From an uncultured Dehalococcoidia bacterium (lineage in GTDB: Bacteria > Chloroflexota > Dehalococcoidia > Lucifugimonadales > UBA3495): 64,000 nt of DNA. Below are positions 9,146-18,480 of the stretch, piece by piece (the stretch's first letter is position 1; every line of letters begins with the position of its first letter). Both the position numbers and the translations under genes were made by a program. The notes under the pieces were generated by a model that made no database searches, was not told where the DNA came from, and saw only the letters and a program-made list of their open reading frames with translations. The stretch is from contig CATOSP010000003.1 of NCBI GenBank assembly GCA_951812625.1, forward strand, positions 309,335-373,334, written 5' to 3'.

Positions 9146-10384
9146 GTGCCTCCCGACCTGACCCGCACCGAACTTCTGGACTGGCATTGGACCGGCATGA
9201 CCGCCGCGGCGAGCATTTTTCTCGCCTCTCTCCTGATCGCATTTATCGCCCATAAGGTCCTCTTCCCCCTGTCCCTCCGGATAGCGCGGAGGATCCCCAC
9301 CAACCTGGACTCACGGATCATCAACGCCACCCGGTGGCCCCTGAACCTCGGCATTATCGTGGTCGGCGGATACGTGGCAGTGACCGTTCCCGAAGGTATT
9401 CACCCCAGGTTCGAGGCCCTGGCCAGCAAGTGGATCGGCACGACGGCGCTGGCTCTGGGAGTGCTGGCGATGGCGATGGCCCTGAGGCAGGTGCTGCAAT
9501 GGTACCTGGAGGAGCTGGCCAACCGGCCCGATCAGGTGCTGGACCAGAGACTGTCTCCATTGTTGCGGCGCATCGGGACCGTCCTGATTTACGGACTCGC
9601 CGGTCTGCTGGTGCTGGACCTGTTATCCATTAACATCAGTCCCCTGATCGCCGGACTGGGCCTTGGTGGGTTGGCCGTTGCCCTGGCGATCCAGCCGACC
9701 CTGTCCAACCTGTTTGCCGGCACATACGTAATGACAGAAGGCGTGGTGTCGCCGGGCGACTACATACAGCTCGAAGGGAGCGTGGCGGGATATGTGGTGG
9801 ACGTGGGCTGGCGGAGCACACGCATCCGTACGTGGACCAACAACCTGGTCGTGATTCCCAACAGCAAATTCGCCGATACCATCATCACCAACTACAATCG
9901 CCCGCACCCGCCGGTGAACATCTTCCTCACGTGCGGTGTCAGCTACGACAGTGACCTGTTCATGGTTGAGCGGGTCTGCCATGAGATCATGGACCAGGTA
10001 TTGGAGGAGGGTCCGGACGGCGTCAAGGAGTATGGGGGATGGTTCGGGTTCGACAGTTTCGGGGACTCGAACGTGAATTTCTGGCTGTTTCTCCAGGCCA
10101 AGGACAGGTTGGCCAGCTTTACACTTCAGTCAACGGTGGTGCAGAAGGTGCATGAGCGCCTGCGTGAAGAGGGGATCGTGATCAACTACCCGATGCGCAC
10201 GGTGCAGTTCTCCGGCTTGGACGCTCCCACTCCCTTGACTCCCCCGGCCGGAGCCGGTATCCCGCGCCGTCTCAACGGCCGCCCCGAACGCCGCAGGCGA
10301 CGCCGTCCTCTTCCCAAGGACCTCAGCACTTCTCCAGAGGGCGGAGAGTCCCCGGCTGGCCCGGGTCCCGGCAGCGGCGACTAG
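9146..10384 (+). CDS. MscS-family mechanosensitive channel
   Basis: 412 residues. Several N-terminal membrane segments (about 18-38, 68-86, 105-122 and 145-170) precede the pore-lining and beta-domain signature GLGGLAVALAIQPTLSNLFAG, then EGVVSPGDYIQL and RTWTNNLVVIPNSKF. The C-terminal 50 residues are rich in Pro, Arg and Gly and likely cytoplasmic. It should be a small-conductance osmotic safety valve in the inner membrane. The GTG at 9146 has a weak ribosome site; the ATG at 9197 is an alternative. A TATAAT box at 9103-9108 could be its promoter -10. Confidence 0.92.
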   Translation: MPPDLTRTELLDWHWTGMTAAASIFLASLLIAFIAHKVLFPLSLRIARRIPTNLDSRIINATRWPLNLGIIVVGGYVAVTVPEGIHPRFEALASKWIGTTALALGVLAMAMALRQVLQWYLEELANRPDQVLDQRLSPLLRRIGTVLIYGLAGLLVLDLLSINISPLIAGLGLGGLAVALAIQPTLSNLFAGTYVMTEGVVSPGDYIQLEGSVAGYVVDVGWRSTRIRTWTNNLVVIPNSKFADTIITNYNRPHPPVNIFLTCGVSYDSDLFMVERVCHEIMDQVLEEGPDGVKEYGGWFGFDSFGDSNVNFWLFLQAKDRLASFTLQSTVVQKVHERLREEGIVINYPMRTVQFSGLDAPTPLTPPAGAGIPRRLNGRPERRRRRRPLPKDLSTSPEGGESPAGPGPGSGD

Positions 10385-10503
10385 CGCCCAGCCTGCGCGC
10401 GGAGGAGGATGTGGCCGGTTCACGCACCCGCAACGCCAGGTCCGGTTCTACCGGATTCAGTCCATTGCAGGCGTGCGCCGCGGATACCCGCCTTCACTCC
10501 ACC

Positions 10504-10532
10504 TTGATACCGGTATTTGCAATGGGTATAAT
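10504..10532 (+). promoter_or_regulatory. Sigma-70-type promoter of tRNA-Ile
   Basis: TTGATA (10504-10509) and TATAAT (10527-10532) are separated by exactly 17 bases, and the tRNA begins 17 bases after the -10 box. This is the closest match to the sigma-70 consensus that I found in the window. Confidence 0.8.
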
Positions 10533-10548
10533 CGTTTTCGCCCCTCAT

Positions 10549-10622
10549 GGGCCTGTAGCTCAGGCGGTTAGAGCGCGGTCCTGATAAGACCGAGGTCGAT
10601 GGTTCGAGTCCATCCAGGCCCA
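10549..10622 (+). tRNA. tRNA-Ile (anticodon GAU)
   Basis: A complete cloverleaf can be drawn: acceptor GGGCCTG/CAGGCCC with discriminator A, D-stem GCTC/GAGC, anticodon arm CGGTC-CTGATAA-GACCG (anticodon GAT) and T-arm GATGG-TTCGAGT-CCATC. CCA is not fully encoded (CCT follows the discriminator). The 3' end overlaps a 34-base sequence repeated at 56959, making it a candidate integration site. Confidence 0.97.
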
Positions 10623-10650
10623 CCTAACTGTATAAAATCAAGAACTTTCA
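10617..10650 (+). repeat. Candidate attachment-site repeat, copy 1 (tRNA-Ile 3' end)
   Basis: The last six bases of tRNA-Ile plus 28 bases downstream are nearly repeated at 56959-56993 (one substitution and one inserted base), with a shorter, more diverged copy at 62241-62264. The shared core includes ATAAAATCAAGAAC. The position at a tRNA 3' end and the presence of a tyrosine integrase in between suggest an att site. Confidence 0.5.
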
Positions 10651-11020
10651 CAATTTCCTTCACTCTGCAATTGTGATCAGCCGCCCACCCCGACCGGAAG
10701 TGAACCCACCAGAGGTACGAGTGGCAAGTCATTGCGTCTGAGTAAGTGATCGCACGGGAGCCCCTGCCGGTCCGGTGGGGGCTTCTGGCGTGCGGCGGAT
10801 CACCGATTATTGGGACCGATGGGGCCAAGGGGACGGTAGGCAGTACCAAAGTAGCGAGGTTGTTGCCTACTGCCGGAAGAAATACTTCGATGCGGCACGA
10901 TACTATGGAACTCAACCTCTCAAAGGGATTGGTCGTCTGGCTGTTCCTGAGAGGAGCGACGGTTGTGGTTCAGTGGGGTCAGATGTACAGTTGAGTTGAG
11001 AGAAGAAAGCCCCATATCCG
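10651..11020. other. Intergenic stretch with duplicated leader sequence
   Basis: No gene is supported. The last roughly 150-200 bases before the lipoprotein gene (the region with AGCGAGGTTGTTGCC and GAAAGCCCCATA) are paralogous to the stretch before the truncated lipoprotein at 13.6 kb (TGCGAGGTCGTTACTC and GAAAGCCCCATA). The leader was therefore duplicated together with the gene. Confidence 0.5.
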
Positions 11021-11023
11021 GTG

Positions 11024-13117
11024 ATGAACTGGCTAGGAGTGTCGACGCATCTGTTACCAGCGGCCATCCGGAAGGCCAAATTGCAATTTTCCTTGACTGG
11101 ATTCGTTTGCTTGGTGGCGGTGCTCCTGTTGCTGGGTTGCAGCGTCGAGGAGGAATCGCAGTCGGACGCAAGCACAGAAACTAGCGCTGCGCCGAGCCCA
11201 GCTCTGCTTGGCACAGCCACGCCGACGCTGACCCCTACTTCTACTGCTACGCCAGTGCGGTCGCTGTTGCCCACATCGACATCCCAGCCGATCTTCACTG
11301 GCGTCCCAACCGCGACGCCGCTGCATACAGCCACATCCTTGCCCACGCCACCAGCGACAGCGGCGCTCACGCCCACATCCTTGCCCACGCCAACGCCCAC
11401 GCCAACGGCGACAGCGGCGCCCACGCCCACATCCTTGCCCACGCCAACGCCCACGCCACCAGCGACAGCGGCGCTCACGCCCACATCCTTGCCCACGCCA
11501 ACGGCGACAGCGGCGCCCACGCCGACTACCTCCCCGACGCCAATACCCACGCCCAGGCCACCACTGCCGACCCTGACGACGCCGGCTACGTCCCTAGTGG
11601 ATGACCGGGGCCCCAATCTAAATGCTTACGACCTGCGGGATGATGGCTGGCTGCGTACGAATATGCCGTCCAGAGAAAGAAAGATACGCGAACTGCCCTG
11701 GGTCCACGACGGCATCGGCATTCCCGAAATGGGAGCGGTTCAGGGGTTGATTTACCTGGGACGGTATGGCGGAAGTTTTTTCTTTGACATGATGGAGCAG
11801 TCGTGGGTGCCCGAAGGAAAACACTTAGCCGCAATGGAATCCCTTGGAAATCTGGCTCAACGGGAATCTACCGCTTTCCGCCAAATTGTGGACCATCCCA
11901 CTGTCAGGGATGGAATTTCAGACAATGAGGCTAAAATCATCACGGTTCTTTACAGTGTTCAGGTATATCATCCTCTGTTGGTGGATATTCTGCTGACCCC
12001 GGAGCGGGTGATGCTGGAAGAGCGGTCTATTGCGGTACCCCGATATGGGAAACTACTCATCACTATCATTCGTACGGAGGCTGGAGCAGCGCGTACCATG
12101 GACCTGTTGGAGGAGGCGATACGGATTGAAGCGGAGTTCATGTCATCATCCTGGCCCGAGCAACAGGTCATTTACTTTTTTAGTGAAGAATTGCTTGATG
12201 CAATAAGGGGACTGGGTGTGGGTCGTGGAGTGCACCCAGGCCCATTTGTGGCGAGCAGGAGTGTTGTGGACAGCGACGACTACCCAATTGAAAACGCTTC
12301 AAACCACTTCGCGCATGAACTTGGCCACTATTTCTTCCGGGGCAGGGAAGTGTGGATTCGAGAAGGCGCGCCGGTGTTCCTGGAGTCAATCGTCTGGAAT
12401 GCCCGGAGGGGATGGCCGGTAATGCCAGAGCGATCCCCTTGTCCCTACGCTAACAACATTTCGGGGCTTGAAGAAGTAGACATTGAACAGCCTCGCGGCG
12501 AGTATCTTTGCTCTGTGGATTTTGGGGAGCGCTTGTTTCACGATTTGTACCGTAGCTTAGATGAAACGACCTTCCGGCAGGGCTTTCGCAAGTTATACCT
12601 TCTATCGCTCTTCGACGACCCGGAAGCCGAGTGTGAAGGTACCGAACTTAGCGTCTGCCACGTTCGAGCGGCGTTTACTACCGATGTATCGGAAGAAACG
12701 GCTGCCTTGGCTCAAAAGGTGATCAATCGCTGGTACGACGCGAGCGAGCCCTTTGACCTCTCGCTAATTGAAGGCACACCGGTAGATCCAGATTTGCCGC
12801 AGATAGGTGGACGCATAGAAGATGCCTACCTGGACCACAACAGGATTTCGGTATCCCAAGACATTGACCGGCTGCTATTTACATTCCGGTTTTCTCACCG
12901 GAATTCTGGACCATTCCGGGTTCCGGTGCAGGTGGTGGAAGCCTATGAAGACGGGTTTGCCTACCGTCGGCACAAAAAGACGTTGACCCCCTCGGATGAT
13001 GGGTTGGAAACCGTCTGGGTGTCCCGTTCCCAACCAAGGGCCGTCGGGAACCACTGGGTCATCGTTTATGACGGAGACCGGAAGGTGGCGCAGGTGGAAT
13101 ACGAAGTCATTCCATAA
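11024..13117 (+). CDS. Secreted lipoprotein with Thr/Pro spacer and HELGH metallopeptidase-like domain
   Basis: 697 residues from the ATG at 11024 (a GTG sits just before). The N terminus has a hydrophobic signal segment ending in the lipobox LLLLGC, so it should be exported and lipid-anchored. Residues about 45-185 are a low-complexity Thr/Pro/Ala spacer. The remaining 510 residues look globular and contain HELGH near residue 431, a match to the HExxH zinc-peptidase motif, preceded by NHFA and followed by YFFRG, with a Glu 20-25 residues later. The peptidase family is not clear. A truncated paralogue lies 2.6 kb downstream. Function is inferred from the motif only. Confidence 0.75.
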   Translation: MNWLGVSTHLLPAAIRKAKLQFSLTGFVCLVAVLLLLGCSVEEESQSDASTETSAAPSPALLGTATPTLTPTSTATPVRSLLPTSTSQPIFTGVPTATPLHTATSLPTPPATAALTPTSLPTPTPTPTATAAPTPTSLPTPTPTPPATAALTPTSLPTPTATAAPTPTTSPTPIPTPRPPLPTLTTPATSLVDDRGPNLNAYDLRDDGWLRTNMPSRERKIRELPWVHDGIGIPEMGAVQGLIYLGRYGGSFFFDMMEQSWVPEGKHLAAMESLGNLAQRESTAFRQIVDHPTVRDGISDNEAKIITVLYSVQVYHPLLVDILLTPERVMLEERSIAVPRYGKLLITIIRTEAGAARTMDLLEEAIRIEAEFMSSSWPEQQVIYFFSEELLDAIRGLGVGRGVHPGPFVASRSVVDSDDYPIENASNHFAHELGHYFFRGREVWIREGAPVFLESIVWNARRGWPVMPERSPCPYANNISGLEEVDIEQPRGEYLCSVDFGERLFHDLYRSLDETTFRQGFRKLYLLSLFDDPEAECEGTELSVCHVRAAFTTDVSEETAALAQKVINRWYDASEPFDLSLIEGTPVDPDLPQIGGRIEDAYLDHNRISVSQDIDRLLFTFRFSHRNSGPFRVPVQVVEAYEDGFAYRRHKKTLTPSDDGLETVWVSRSQPRAVGNHWVIVYDGDRKVAQVEYEVIP
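11333..11536 (+). repeat. In-frame tandem repeat encoding the Thr/Pro spacer
   Basis: The sequence ACATCCTTGCCCACGCCA recurs at 11333, 11375, 11429 and 11483, giving periods of 42, 54 and 54 bases, all multiples of three, separated by variants of GCGACAGCGGCG. Slippage here would change spacer length without a frameshift. Confidence 0.8.
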
Positions 13118-13616
13118 TGATATTGGGCGAGAGTGTCCTGCTGCTTGCTGGCACTGCCGAATTTTGCGATTCCTCGCCTGTACCTCGAAAGCTTATGAAG
13201 TCCTTCGCCCAAAGATTGGGCAGCAGGCTTCGGAAAGTGTCTGCTTCGACGGCTTTCAGGCGAGGGACGCTTGCTAAAGTATGAGCCACCCCAGCTTCTG
13301 TCTGAATTACACGGGAAATGCACAGGATAGCAAGCTTCAAAGTACCAACCACTGACTCAATCATGGCACTGCCAAACGTCTAGTTCGGCCAGAAATGGTG
13401 GAACTGAGTTGAGGTTAGAAAGTAACGATGTTGCGAGGTCGTTACTCACCTACGAGAAGGGTCCGGGGGAGGCTCGTTTCACAGACACTCGAGGCCACAA
13501 GGACATGAGCGGCCCGGCCATTCCTTTCAGGAACGATGGGTGAGCTAGATTAGTGTCTGCGGTACATTTGGCATTGAGGCCAAGAAAGCCCCATACGCGG
13601 TAAGGAACTGTTCGAA
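13118..13616. other. Intergenic stretch with decayed duplicate of the lipoprotein leader
   Basis: No gene seen. From about 13420 onward the sequence follows the leader of the lipoprotein gene at 11 kb with many substitutions. Confidence 0.4.
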
Positions 13617-13994
13617 GTGTGCACGTATCTGTTAACTGCGGCCATCCAGAAGGTCAATCTGCGATTTTGGCTAAACGGGTTTGCCCTCTTGGTCGCAGCG
13701 CCCCTACTGGCTGCTTGCGGGGGCGATGGGGAATCACGATCTGGCGCTAGCAAGGAAACCGGCGCCACAGCCAGCCAGACTCCACTTGCCACAGCGACAC
13801 CGATGCCCACGTCGATCAAAGTTCCCACTACTACACCCACACCGAGACCCGCTCCTACAGCGACGCCGACACCGATGCCGACACCGATGCCGACACCGAT
13901 GCCGACCTCTGCCCCAACTGCTACGCTTACTTCTGTTACAACGCCGGTCACCACCCCGAAGCCCATGGGGACGCCGGACTCGTGCCGTCGGTAG
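13617..13994 (+). pseudogene. Truncated paralogue of the Thr/Pro lipoprotein
   Basis: 125 residues. The N terminus (TYLLTAAIQKVNLRFWLNGF, then a lipobox LLAAC) and the start of a Thr/Pro spacer match the intact lipoprotein at 11 kb, including the upstream leader. The spacer uses a 12-base unit (ACACCGATGCCG) repeated three times near 13870. After PKPMGTPDS the frame stops at 13994 and the sequence changes abruptly to another gene in a different frame, so the globular domain has been lost by deletion or recombination. Confidence 0.75.
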
Positions 13995-16900
13995 AGCGGG
14001 GGCCGAACACCCTGGTCTTCGATGTGGACGCCTTGCGGGAGTTCCCCAACGCCGCCGCTGCAATCGAAGGAACAGACACCCGGCGAAGCGACATGGTCTG
14101 GAGCCTCCTGAACAGGCACATCGGCGGCCGCAGGGTGGTCCAGGCCCCGCTCCCGGTACGTCAGCACAGGTCGGCGAGTCCAGGCTCGGACCCCGGCTTC
14201 GGCACCCTGGCGCAGGATATCCGGGGACACGCGCTGTACTCCGCCCTGCACGACATCCTCCTGCGGAAGGTGCAGCAGCGACAGGCTCAGGGCAGGGAAC
14301 CCCACGGGCGGAGCCTGCTCGACTTCGACGAAGATGAAATCGGCCGGGCGGCCGCATTGTACCGTAATCACCTCCGCGAGCGACTGCGGGACTTTGAGCT
14401 GAACTCCATCAGGGTCACCGGACTCATTCGCGCACTTCGCCCGTTCTGCGAGCGGGACCCATCGGGACCGCTAATTCCCTGGTGGCTGGAATCTCCCCGG
14501 TACGAAGGACCGGCCGAGAGGCTCAAGCGCTTCACTGAAACCCTGGCGTCGGTCTACAGCGAGGAGCGGGTTGAGGAATTCCTCGGGCGACTGTCGGAAG
14601 AGGATACCGCTCCCATCAAGGACTACTTCGGGAGGTTGCGCCAGATCGTGGAGCAGTACCGGGCCAATGTCAGGCTGCCCATAGAAGCCCTCGCCAGGAC
14701 CGCCGAGACCTTCGTCTGCGAGGAGTTCGGGACCGGACCTCTCACGTGCCTCGGAGTGGGTGAGGAGGGTGTCGTGCTGACCGACGGGCAGATGGCGTAC
14801 AAGCACTTCCATTCCTGGAAGCCCCGCAACATGGAGCGCTAGGTTGCGTTCCTCCACTCCCTCGCCGGGAAGCTGGGAGGATACAGCACGCTGCTGGACA
14901 TCCGGGAAGTCCGGCGCCGGGGCCGCCACGTGGTGACCGTCCACCCGTATGAGGCCGGGACGAAGTACTCGGGAGGACGACTCGGGGAGATGCTGACCCT
15001 GCTCCGGGAATGTCGGGAGGCGGGAATCGCGTGCCGTAATATCCACCCCGACAATCTGCTGGTCACCTCATCCGGGTTGAAGCTCATCGACTACGGGTCG
15101 GACATAGTCCCGGCAAACGGCCGGGAGTTCGAGCAGATGTGCAAGCGGGCGTTTTTGACCTGCCGTTTTCATTTCCGGTCCGACCTCAAGGGGTTGATGA
15201 CGAGAGCGCTGACCGATCCGCACCTGCCGGAACTCGCCGGATTCGGACAGTTTCTGCACGCGCTAGACCCGCGGGGCTGGGAGGAACTGTTCCACCGCCC
15301 GATGGCCGACATTGTCCTTACGGAACGGCCCGAAACCGTCCTCGACTACGGCTGCGGAGACGGCCGGCTGACGGAGCGGTTGGCGGAATGCGGGATCCAG
15401 GCAACCGGTTACGACCCGGACCCCGCCATGGTCGCAGGGTGCCTCGCCCGCGGCAGTGCCGCCAAGTACGGCGGCAGGGAATTGCTTGACCACCTCAGGT
15501 CAGGGTCTACCGGTTTCCAGGTCGTGGTGTGCAGCCGGGTCCTGTGCACCATTCCTGGAACGGACGAGTTCGAAACCGTTCTCCAGGACCTGCGCCGGTT
15601 GGTCGCCGGGAACGGGACGGTGTTCGTGGCGGTGTGCAACCCGTTCTATCTGCCGGTCGTATCGACCGAGTTGGCGGAAAAGCATCTGCCCCGTGATCAT
15701 GGGTACGAGGACACGTTCCAGTACACCAAGACACTCAGGATGAACGGCAACCGGCGGGCGGAGGTCCACAGGAGCTTCGCGACCTATCAGCGGGCCTTCG
15801 AGGATGCAGGGTTCCGGGTCGACAGAGTCGTGGAACTGGATGGGACCGATTCGCGTCACCTCCGTCCGGCGTCCGAGCACCTTGTGTTCCGGCTCAAACC
15901 CTCAACAGCCTTTCCCTCGGGCAACCCGGGGCCGAAGGTGTCCCTGCTGATCAAGACGTGCCTGATGGAGTGGCGCTCCATCGAGAGGCTGGTCCGCCAC
16001 CAGGTCGGACAACTCGAGGGACCGGTCAGGTTCGCGGAGCGGGGGATCGTGGTCGACCCTTCCATGGGCCCCTTCGCCCGACAGTACGACCACCCGGATG
16101 CGGCGGCGCACCGCGCCGCCATGGAGCGCCTGGTCGCGGACGGCTTGGTGGACCGGGTGGTCTACGCCCCGGAGGACCCCGAGACCATTCGCGGCACCTT
16201 TGCGAAATGGTTCGGGGTGGAGTCGGAAGAAACTCACTCAGCCAACGGACAGCAGCTATTCGCCACGCTGTACGGGTTCGATGCGTGCACCGGCGACTAC
16301 GTGCTCCAGGTGGACAGCGACCTCATCATCGCCAGGGCGAGCAGGCAGCACAACTACCTCGGCGAGATGACGGATGTCCTCCGCAGCGACCGCAGGACCC
16401 TCTTCGTTTCCCTCAGCATCTGCCGCTCCGGCCCCCAACCCTACACGCACCAGGGGCCGCGAGGTGACTGGCGCGTCGAGGTCAGGGGATGCCTCTTCGA
16501 CAGGCGCAGGCTCCAGTCGGCGCTGCCTGTCGCCAACGATCTCGAGGGCGGCCGGTTTGCCATGCCCTGGCACCGCGCATTCGACCGGTTGATCGCGTCC
16601 GGCGAACACCGCTCGTACCGAGGCGGGGACCCGGCAACCGCCTTCATCCACGTTCCCAACGACCGGAAATCCGGCGACGATGGCATGTCGGACATCATGC
16701 ACAGCGTCGAACGGGGTTACGTCGCTCCAGTCCAGCTCGATAGGGTGGAACTGGCCGGTTCCGCGTGCGACTGGGCCGGTCCCAAGCGGAGCGAACCCTT
16801 CGTCTTCGTGATATGCGGCCGTAACGTTGACCCGGGCAGGTTCCGGCGCTGCTTCGAGTCGCTCGCGGCGCAGGACTGCCGGGACTGGGGCGCGGTCGTG

Positions 16901-17536
16901 GTGGACGACGCCTCTACCAACGGGTTCGGGGACTACGCCGGGGTGCTGTTCAGGGACCACGCCGACAGGGTCACCATAATCCGGAACGCCACCCGCCGGG
17001 GCGCCCTCTTCAACACCTGGAACGCCGTCGCCAGGTTCTGCGACGACCCGGACACGGTGATACTCACCCTTGACGCCGATGACGCCCTGCTGGGCGGACA
17101 GGTCCTCACACGGGTCCGGGAAGAGTACGAGACCGGGGCCGACGTGACGGTCGGGTCCATGCTGAGGCTGGACAAGGAGGCATTCTATCCTGCGGATTTC
17201 CGGCAGCCCCGGTCCTGGCGCAGCAACATGTGGCAGCACCTGCGGACCTTCAGGAAGTACCTGTTCGACGCGGTCGACGTGGAAGACCTGAAGCTCGACG
17301 GGGAGTGGATCGACCTTGCCAACGACTGGGCCTTCATGGTCCCGATAATCGAGATGGCCTCCAGCCCAAGGCACATTCCCGAAGCCCTGTACCTGTACGA
17401 GCCATCGGACCAGAAACAGGCTACCGACAGGGCCGAGAGGGACTCGGTGATTTCCCGGATACTGTCCAAGCCCGCCTACGGCAGGCTTGAAAGAGACCGA
17501 AAGCTCCCGGCTTCACGGGACGAGCGAGTCGGTTGA
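13982..17536 (+). pseudogene. 5'-truncated kinase-like / methyltransferase / glycosyltransferase protein with in-frame amber stop
   Basis: One frame runs from 13982 to 17536 (about 1184 codons) broken only by TAG at 14840-14842. Domains in order: a fragment resembling the end of another glycosyltransferase (NTLVFDVDALREFPN); a protein-kinase-like fold with a Gly-rich loop near the amber stop, CRNIHPDNLLV and IDYGSDI, where the usual HRD Asp is Asn; a SAM methyltransferase (VLDYGCGDGRLTERL, about residue 453); a GT-A-like domain with YVLQVDSDLI; and a family-2 glycosyltransferase (VVVDDASTN, then LTLDADDALLGG). The set recalls enzymes that build or cap surface polysaccharide, and the order differs from WbdD. 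The 5' end abuts the truncated lipoprotein, so the N terminus is probably missing. The downstream 868-codon part could still be translated. Confidence 0.7.
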
Positions 17537-17635
17537 ACTGCTGTCACATAAAATCTACGGCGATGTTCCTCATCAGTCTGAGGCCGAAAGAGAAACTCAC
17601 CGAAAATCTCATTAGGTCTAATCGGGCAATCCAAT

Positions 17636-17644
17636 TGGTATAAT
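17636..17644 (+). promoter_or_regulatory. Extended -10 promoter of the ATPase-helicase operon
   Basis: TGGTATAAT matches the extended -10 consensus TGnTATAAT exactly and lies 36 bases before the first ATG of the defence-like operon. No good -35 box is present at 16-18 bases, which is usual for extended -10 promoters. Confidence 0.6.
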
Positions 17645-17679
17645 GCCCTGAGTGACGGATTCGTGAAAGAGGATGGGGA

Positions 17680-18480
17680 ATGGTCAGTTTCGAACAGGCT
17701 TTCAGCGACATGGAAAAGACAGCTGCGTCAACGGCCAAATCATCTGCTGACTTGACCAAACTGGCCCGGACCTTGGAGAAGGCAGCGAAGGACGGCAACA
17801 TCGCCGCCGCGAAACGGGCCCAGCACAGTATGAGAGAAGCTCTCAACGCACTGCAACAGGAGGTCGCCAACTCCGTGGAGTCTTGGCCTTTTGGAGACGA
17901 TGAGGAGCAGCAGTATCTCAGCGATGGTTACAGCAGTGAGCTACGCACTGTGGCGGCCGAGAGGGGTCTTGAGATCTACGAACGCGACGGACGCATGATT
18001 GCACACCCGTCCATTGTCCGGGTTCTGCCCGGGTCCCGTGCGGTCAGGATAGACCGGAAGCAGGTGTCCGCTATACGCCCCACACGTCTGACGGACATCC
18101 TGCTGAATAACCAGAGGAAGCCACCCCGGTTCCGGGCTGACAGGTTCCTTGAATCCCTGTACCAGGTCTATGCGGAGGTAACCAGGGAGGAAGGACCTAG
18201 CGGAATGATGACAGGGCGGCAAGGTAGAGTGGTGGAACTGGAGCGGGTGTATCGGCTGTTCACCTCACTGCCCGGCAGTGACCGGGAATATGACCGGACC
18301 GACTTCACCCGTGATCTGTACCTGCTGGACCGCGACGGCCCGAAGACCACTCGGAGGGGCTTGCAGGTGTCTTTCCCTGCGTCCTCCGGGACCCGCGTCA
18401 GCCGGGGGGTGTTTTCATTCGTGGCGCCCGATGGCCAGGTCGTGACCTATTACGGCATACAGTTCTCCGAGATCGGCTGA
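17680..18480 (+). CDS. Unknown protein, first gene of ATPase-helicase operon
   Basis: 266 residues. I do not recognise a family. The first 75 residues are helical and probably coiled coil (MEKTAASTAKSSADLTKLARTLEKAAK). The rest looks like a compact alpha/beta domain containing RGLEIYERDGRMIAHPSIVRVLPGSRAVRID and ending in a beta-rich stretch (FSFVAPDGQVVTYYG). It starts 36 bases after an extended -10 element and shares the TGATG stop/start with the next gene, so it is translationally coupled to the ATPase pair. BREX-type systems also have a small first gene of unknown activity, but I see no direct similarity. Confidence 0.8.
   Translation: MVSFEQAFSDMEKTAASTAKSSADLTKLARTLEKAAKDGNIAAAKRAQHSMREALNALQQEVANSVESWPFGDDEEQQYLSDGYSSELRTVAAERGLEIYERDGRMIAHPSIVRVLPGSRAVRIDRKQVSAIRPTRLTDILLNNQRKPPRFRADRFLESLYQVYAEVTREEGPSGMMTGRQGRVVELERVYRLFTSLPGSDREYDRTDFTRDLYLLDRDGPKTTRRGLQVSFPASSGTRVSRGVFSFVAPDGQVVTYYGIQFSEIG

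Noticed and set aside
10912-11616. Minus-strand frame rich in Gly-Val repeats opposite the lipoprotein
   Set aside because: It is the reverse of the Thr/Pro-coding repeat; the plus-strand protein has signal peptide, lipobox and globular domain.
14840-14842. Amber codon reassigned to an amino acid
   Set aside because: Several intact genes here end at TAG at the expected C terminus, so TAG works as a stop; the bias is noted only as a point to test.
16256-17374. Long minus-strand frame opposite the glycosyltransferase domains
   Set aside because: The plus strand shows GT2 and DxD motifs; the antisense has no recognised feature.
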